Of a DNA stretch of 14,231 nucleotides, positions 13,733 to 14,231 are shown piece after piece; position 1 is the first letter of the stretch; the number at the start of each line of letters is the position of its first letter. The notes beneath the pieces are model-generated. The model did no database searches, had not been told where the DNA came from, and saw nothing but the letters and a program-made list of their open reading frames with translations. Source of the DNA: Thiotrichaceae bacterium (GTDB lineage: Bacteria; Pseudomonadota; Gammaproteobacteria; Thiotrichales; Thiotrichaceae); the NCBI GenBank assembly GCA_027009095.1, contig JALVDG010000097.1:1-14231 (forward strand), written 5' to 3'. Position numbers and translations under genes: made by a program.

Positions 13733-14231
13733 ATGAGCGATATAATAGATAAAAAAAGAAATAACACCGATACTACCCTTAAAACCAAAAAAAATAAGCC
13801 AAATAAAAATTTATCAGAAGTAACGAGTGATAAAATAAATTTAGGCTCATGGGTTGATAACTGGGATGCTTGGGTCGAGAAATATATTGCCTCTGGCACT
13901 GGTGCAAAAGAGTTTGATCTAATATTAGAGAAACTAGGGCCTGATATTTATCACTTCCCACTATTTACTGACGCTTTTTGTAAAGAAGTCATTGACGTTG
14001 CAGAATACATGTCGGACTGGACAGTTAAACGCCATGATTTTTATCCTACAACCGATGTTTTGCTGGCAGATATTGGCTTAGAGCCTTTATATCGAAAGGT
14101 GTTAGAAGAGTTTTGCCACCCCATTGCCAGACGCGAATGGCGACTAGAAGGAAAGCGCTGGATAGATACAATTACCGATGAAAGCTTTATGGCGCGTTAT
14201 CGTGCAGAAGATCAACAGTTTTTATCTATTC
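13733..14231 (+). CDS. Procollagen-lysine hydroxylase-like 2OG-Fe(II) dioxygenase (5' part, cut by window edge)
   Basis: An open frame runs from ATG 13733, preceded by GAGGAAG, to the right edge: 166 codons without a stop. The N-terminal 35 residues are polar and Lys/Asn-rich, followed by GSWVDNWDAWVEKYI. From residue 69 the pattern follows the C-terminal lysyl hydroxylase domain of animal PLOD enzymes: GPDIYHFPLFTDAFC (69-83; PLOD has PDVYWFPLFS), then YPTTDVLLADIGL (104-116; PLOD has VPTVDIHMKQIGF), then ARYRAEDQQFL (154-164; PLOD has VRYKPDEQPSL, just before its iron-binding HHD). The catalytic HxD...H and the 2-oxoglutarate arginine would lie beyond the edge and cannot be checked. It would hydroxylate a lysine or related substrate using Fe(II) and 2-oxoglutarate; the substrate is unknown. 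It is divergent from the rubrerythrin operon. Confidence 0.7.
   Translation, partial: MSDIIDKKRNNTDTTLKTKKNKPNKNLSEVTSDKINLGSWVDNWDAWVEKYIASGTGAKEFDLILEKLGPDIYHFPLFTDAFCKEVIDVAEYMSDWTVKRHDFYPTTDVLLADIGLEPLYRKVLEEFCHPIARREWRLEGKRWIDTITDESFMARYRAEDQQFLSI

Noticed and set aside
13618..13961. Minus-strand reading frames opposite the start of the PLOD-like gene
   Set aside because: They overlap the well-supported plus-strand frame with its own ribosome site and recognisable motifs; their composition (Phe/Leu/Ser runs) is that of an antisense shadow.

Overview
The window is AT-rich DNA that looks like a chromosomal segment of a gammaproteobacterium. The tRNA pseudouridine synthase is clearly TruC-type, and the EAL-type signalling protein resembles the FimX group of gammaproteobacteria. 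A rubrerythrin / CCG-type Fe-S protein / DUF3501 cluster, known from proteobacteria, is also present. I cannot name a genus from sequence alone. There is no tRNA, rRNA, CRISPR array or intact transposase gene.

Layout. Bases 134-2851 (minus strand) hold two adjacent carbohydrate-related genes: a two-domain protein with a formyltransferase-like N-terminus and a GINT1-N-like propeller, then a GT4 glycosyltransferase 15 bp downstream. Bases 2980-4716 (minus) encode a REC-like / PAS / degenerate EAL protein. Bases 5102-7075 (plus) encode an SLC13-type anion permease with two RCK_C domains. From 7483 to 10311 (all minus) come a secreted SH3-like protein, an exported SGNH/sialate-O-acetylesterase-like hydrolase, and truC. 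Bases 10744-13438 (minus) hold the rubrerythrin -> Fe-S oxidoreductase -> DUF3501 operon, probably used in peroxide or oxidative stress defence. From 13733 to the right edge runs the truncated 5' part of a plus-strand gene whose product resembles the C-terminal dioxygenase domain of animal procollagen-lysine hydroxylases (PLOD).

The most distinctive content is between the genes. Two unrelated families of small palindromic mobile elements are present. Family 1 (copies at 9434-9574 and 11362-11503) is 141-142 bp, has GTAA-starting terminal inverted repeats, and in one copy is flanked by a perfect 8-bp target duplication. These are hallmarks of IS66-type mobilisation. The 11362-11503 copy entered the stop codon of the Fe-S gene and rebuilt a stop (TAA to TAG) without changing the protein. 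Family 2 (7072-7237, 8377-8482, 12947-12997) is bounded by CTAG, shares a TACTCCAACCAC terminus, and exists in long, half and minimal forms. Two copies share a central hairpin loop whose flanking stems differ in sequence but still pair. Four of these five insertions abut a stop codon or sit in an operon gap, so they probably act as transcript 3'-end or intra-operon hairpins. Both internal gaps of the rubrerythrin operon carry one element, each from a different family.
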